Part shown: positions 15,409 through 16,166 of the stretch, piece by piece
How positions within the stretch are numbered: position 1 is the stretch's first letter
How the letters are laid out: every line of letters starts with the position of its first letter
Notes under the pieces: model-generated
The model's input: the letters and a program-made list of their open reading frames with translations, nothing else
What the model was told of the DNA's origin: nothing
Database searches by the model: none
Translations under genes and position numbers: made by a program
Assembly (NCBI GenBank): GCA_003513845.1
Contig: DOTB01000086.1
Span: 4,884-21,049, forward strand
Direction of reading: 5' to 3'
Length of the DNA: 16,166 nucleotides
Source of the DNA: Candidatus Atribacteria bacterium
GTDB taxonomy: Bacteria; Atribacterota; Phoenicimicrobiia; Phoenicimicrobiales; Phoenicimicrobiaceae

Positions 15409-15540
15409 AAATATAAGGTAGAGGAAGAAAAAATAGTTTACTTTGTAATTCTAGTAAGTTAAACGACGTTTTTGCTAAATTAGTAGAGTATAGTTATTTA
15501 TTAGAAGATATTGGTTAACAGCTTAAAGCCAGTGAGGACT

Positions 15541-16060
15541 CCCCACCTGTAAAGGTGGGGATGAGAACTCTTTCCTGTTTTTTCTGGTTGTTCTTTGATA
15601 AAATAGAAGATATGAAATTATACAAGTCAGCCCATAGCATATACAAGACCCAATATCATATCGTATGGATAACCCGTTACCGTAGAAAGATTCTAGTTAC
15701 AGGTGTAAATCGTTATCTGGAAATAAAGTTACCAGAAATAAGAAAGTATTATCCTGATTGGGAATACCTGGAGATAGGAATCAAACCAGATCATGTTCAC
15801 TTACATATGGTCATTCCTCCGAAATATGCGGTAAGTATGGTAGTAGAGACCATCAAGAAGAATACCAGTAGATCTCTAAGTAGAAAGTTTAACTTCCTGC
15901 AAAAGGTCTACTGGGATCAAAAAGAATATTTGGGGGAAGGTTACTTTGTTTCAACTGTAGGAATCAACGAAGATGTGATTCGCAAATATGTTCAATCTCA
16001 AGCAGAAGAAGAAACAGGACAAGCACAGCTTGAGTTTTAAGCGTACCACACCTGTAAAGG
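15541..16060 (+). mobile_element. IS200/IS605-type insertion sequence (transposase only)
   Basis: A complete IS200-like unit: a perfect left hairpin CCCCACCT-gtaa-AGGTGGGG (15541-15560), the Y1 transposase gene, and an imperfect right hairpin CCA-ca-CCT-gtaa-AGG-ca-TGG (16046-16065). Both share the 11-base string ACCTGTAAAGG, as expected for the subterminal palindromes that such transposases recognise as single-stranded DNA. No terminal inverted repeats or target duplication are expected for the family. No TnpB gene accompanies it. The exact cleavage sites lie outside the palindromes and are not determined, so the coordinates are approximate. Confidence 0.65.
15612..16040 (+). CDS. tnpA: IS200-family Y1 (HUH) transposase
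   Basis: Single-strand DNA transposase that excises and inserts the element as a circle intermediate. The HUH motif is H61-V-H63 in PDHVHLHM, and the catalytic tyrosine is Y126 in VGINEDVIRKYVQ, so it appears active. N-terminal YKTQYHIVWITRYRRKIL and NTSRSLSRKF are also typical of IS200. 142 residues is the normal size (about 130-155). I chose the ATG at 15612: the extension to 15555 begins inside the left hairpin's flank and would add a non-homologous hydrophobic segment. The ribosome binding site is poor (AGAAG very close to the ATG), and the hairpin upstream can limit read-through, matching the low expression known for IS200. Confidence 0.93.
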   Translation: MKLYKSAHSIYKTQYHIVWITRYRRKILVTGVNRYLEIKLPEIRKYYPDWEYLEIGIKPDHVHLHMVIPPKYAVSMVVETIKKNTSRSLSRKFNFLQKVYWDQKEYLGEGYFVSTVGINEDVIRKYVQSQAEEETGQAQLEF

Positions 16061-16166
16061 CATGGGAATCGATGCGAGTTCCCGGACGGGTAGTAGCTCT
16101 AGCCTTGAGCTGCTGTTTCTTTCTGATGGGAGCCATTAGTCGGTCGTTTGTGGCCGGGCCTATTGT
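16061..16166. other. GC-richer tail with small hairpins, unknown
   Basis: Directly after the insertion sequence, base composition rises visibly. GGGAA (16064-16068) pairs with TTCCC (16079-16083), and AGTAGCTC (16092-16099) pairs with GAGCTGCT (16107-16114) around a seven-base loop. I recognise no protein, tRNA or rRNA. It could be the outer right end of the element, a small structured RNA, or the flank of another gene continuing beyond the window. Confidence 0.35.

Noticed and set aside
15555..15611. N-terminal extension of the IS200 transposase
   Set aside because: It begins inside the left-end hairpin and adds a hydrophobic, non-homologous stretch. The ATG at 15612 gives the family-typical MKLYKSAHSIYKTQYH start.

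Overview
The window is an AT-rich bacterial stretch dominated by carbohydrate or sugar-acid uptake and catabolism genes, nearly all on the + strand. Clear Shine-Dalgarno sites (GGAGG-type) precede the genes, TTG and GTG starts are frequent, transketolase is split into two subunits, and there are two complete TRAP transporters. This suits an anaerobic heterotroph of the Atribacterota, Thermotogota or clostridial type. That placement is inferred from gene content and base composition only; there is no rRNA or marker gene.

Layout. (1) 1-2279: a pdxA-family dehydrogenase whose 5' end lies outside the window, a short remnant of a zinc alcohol dehydrogenase N-terminus, and a malate/L-lactate-type (Ldh_2) dehydrogenase. 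(2) 2280-8968: TRAP system 1 (DctP, DctQ, DctM), the two halves of a split transketolase, and a threonine/sorbitol-dehydrogenase-like zinc enzyme. DctQ-DctM-TktN-TktC look like one transcription unit, probably including the zinc dehydrogenase. (3) 8969-12434: a 480-base spacer and TRAP system 2 (DctP, DctQ, DctM), with a strong terminator/attenuator hairpin between DctP and DctQ. (4) 12435-14370: a decayed region with a second alcohol-dehydrogenase start remnant and two abutting, oppositely oriented, dead integrase-type transposases. (5) 14371-16166: an intact aldo/keto reductase, an intact IS200-type Y1 transposase, and an unexplained GC-richer tail at the right edge.

Working model (inference). 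The TRAP systems import organic acids. PdxA2-like, Ldh_2, zinc dehydrogenase and aldo/keto reductase enzymes oxidise or reduce hydroxy-acids, sugars or polyols, and transketolase feeds products into the pentose phosphate pool. A four-carbon sugar acid such as threonate or erythronate is one candidate substrate, suggested by the PdxA2-like insertion, but it is not proven.

The least ordinary signals are non-coding. A diverged two-copy hairpin-rich repeat (about 3929-4044 and 9163-9238) shows one compensatory base-pair change and lies next to each TRAP system. A possible three-way-junction leader lies upstream of the first dctP. Two truncated dehydrogenase starts keep strong ribosome binding sites. 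I saw no CRISPR array, tRNA, rRNA, phage module or defence system, and no clearly new gene system.
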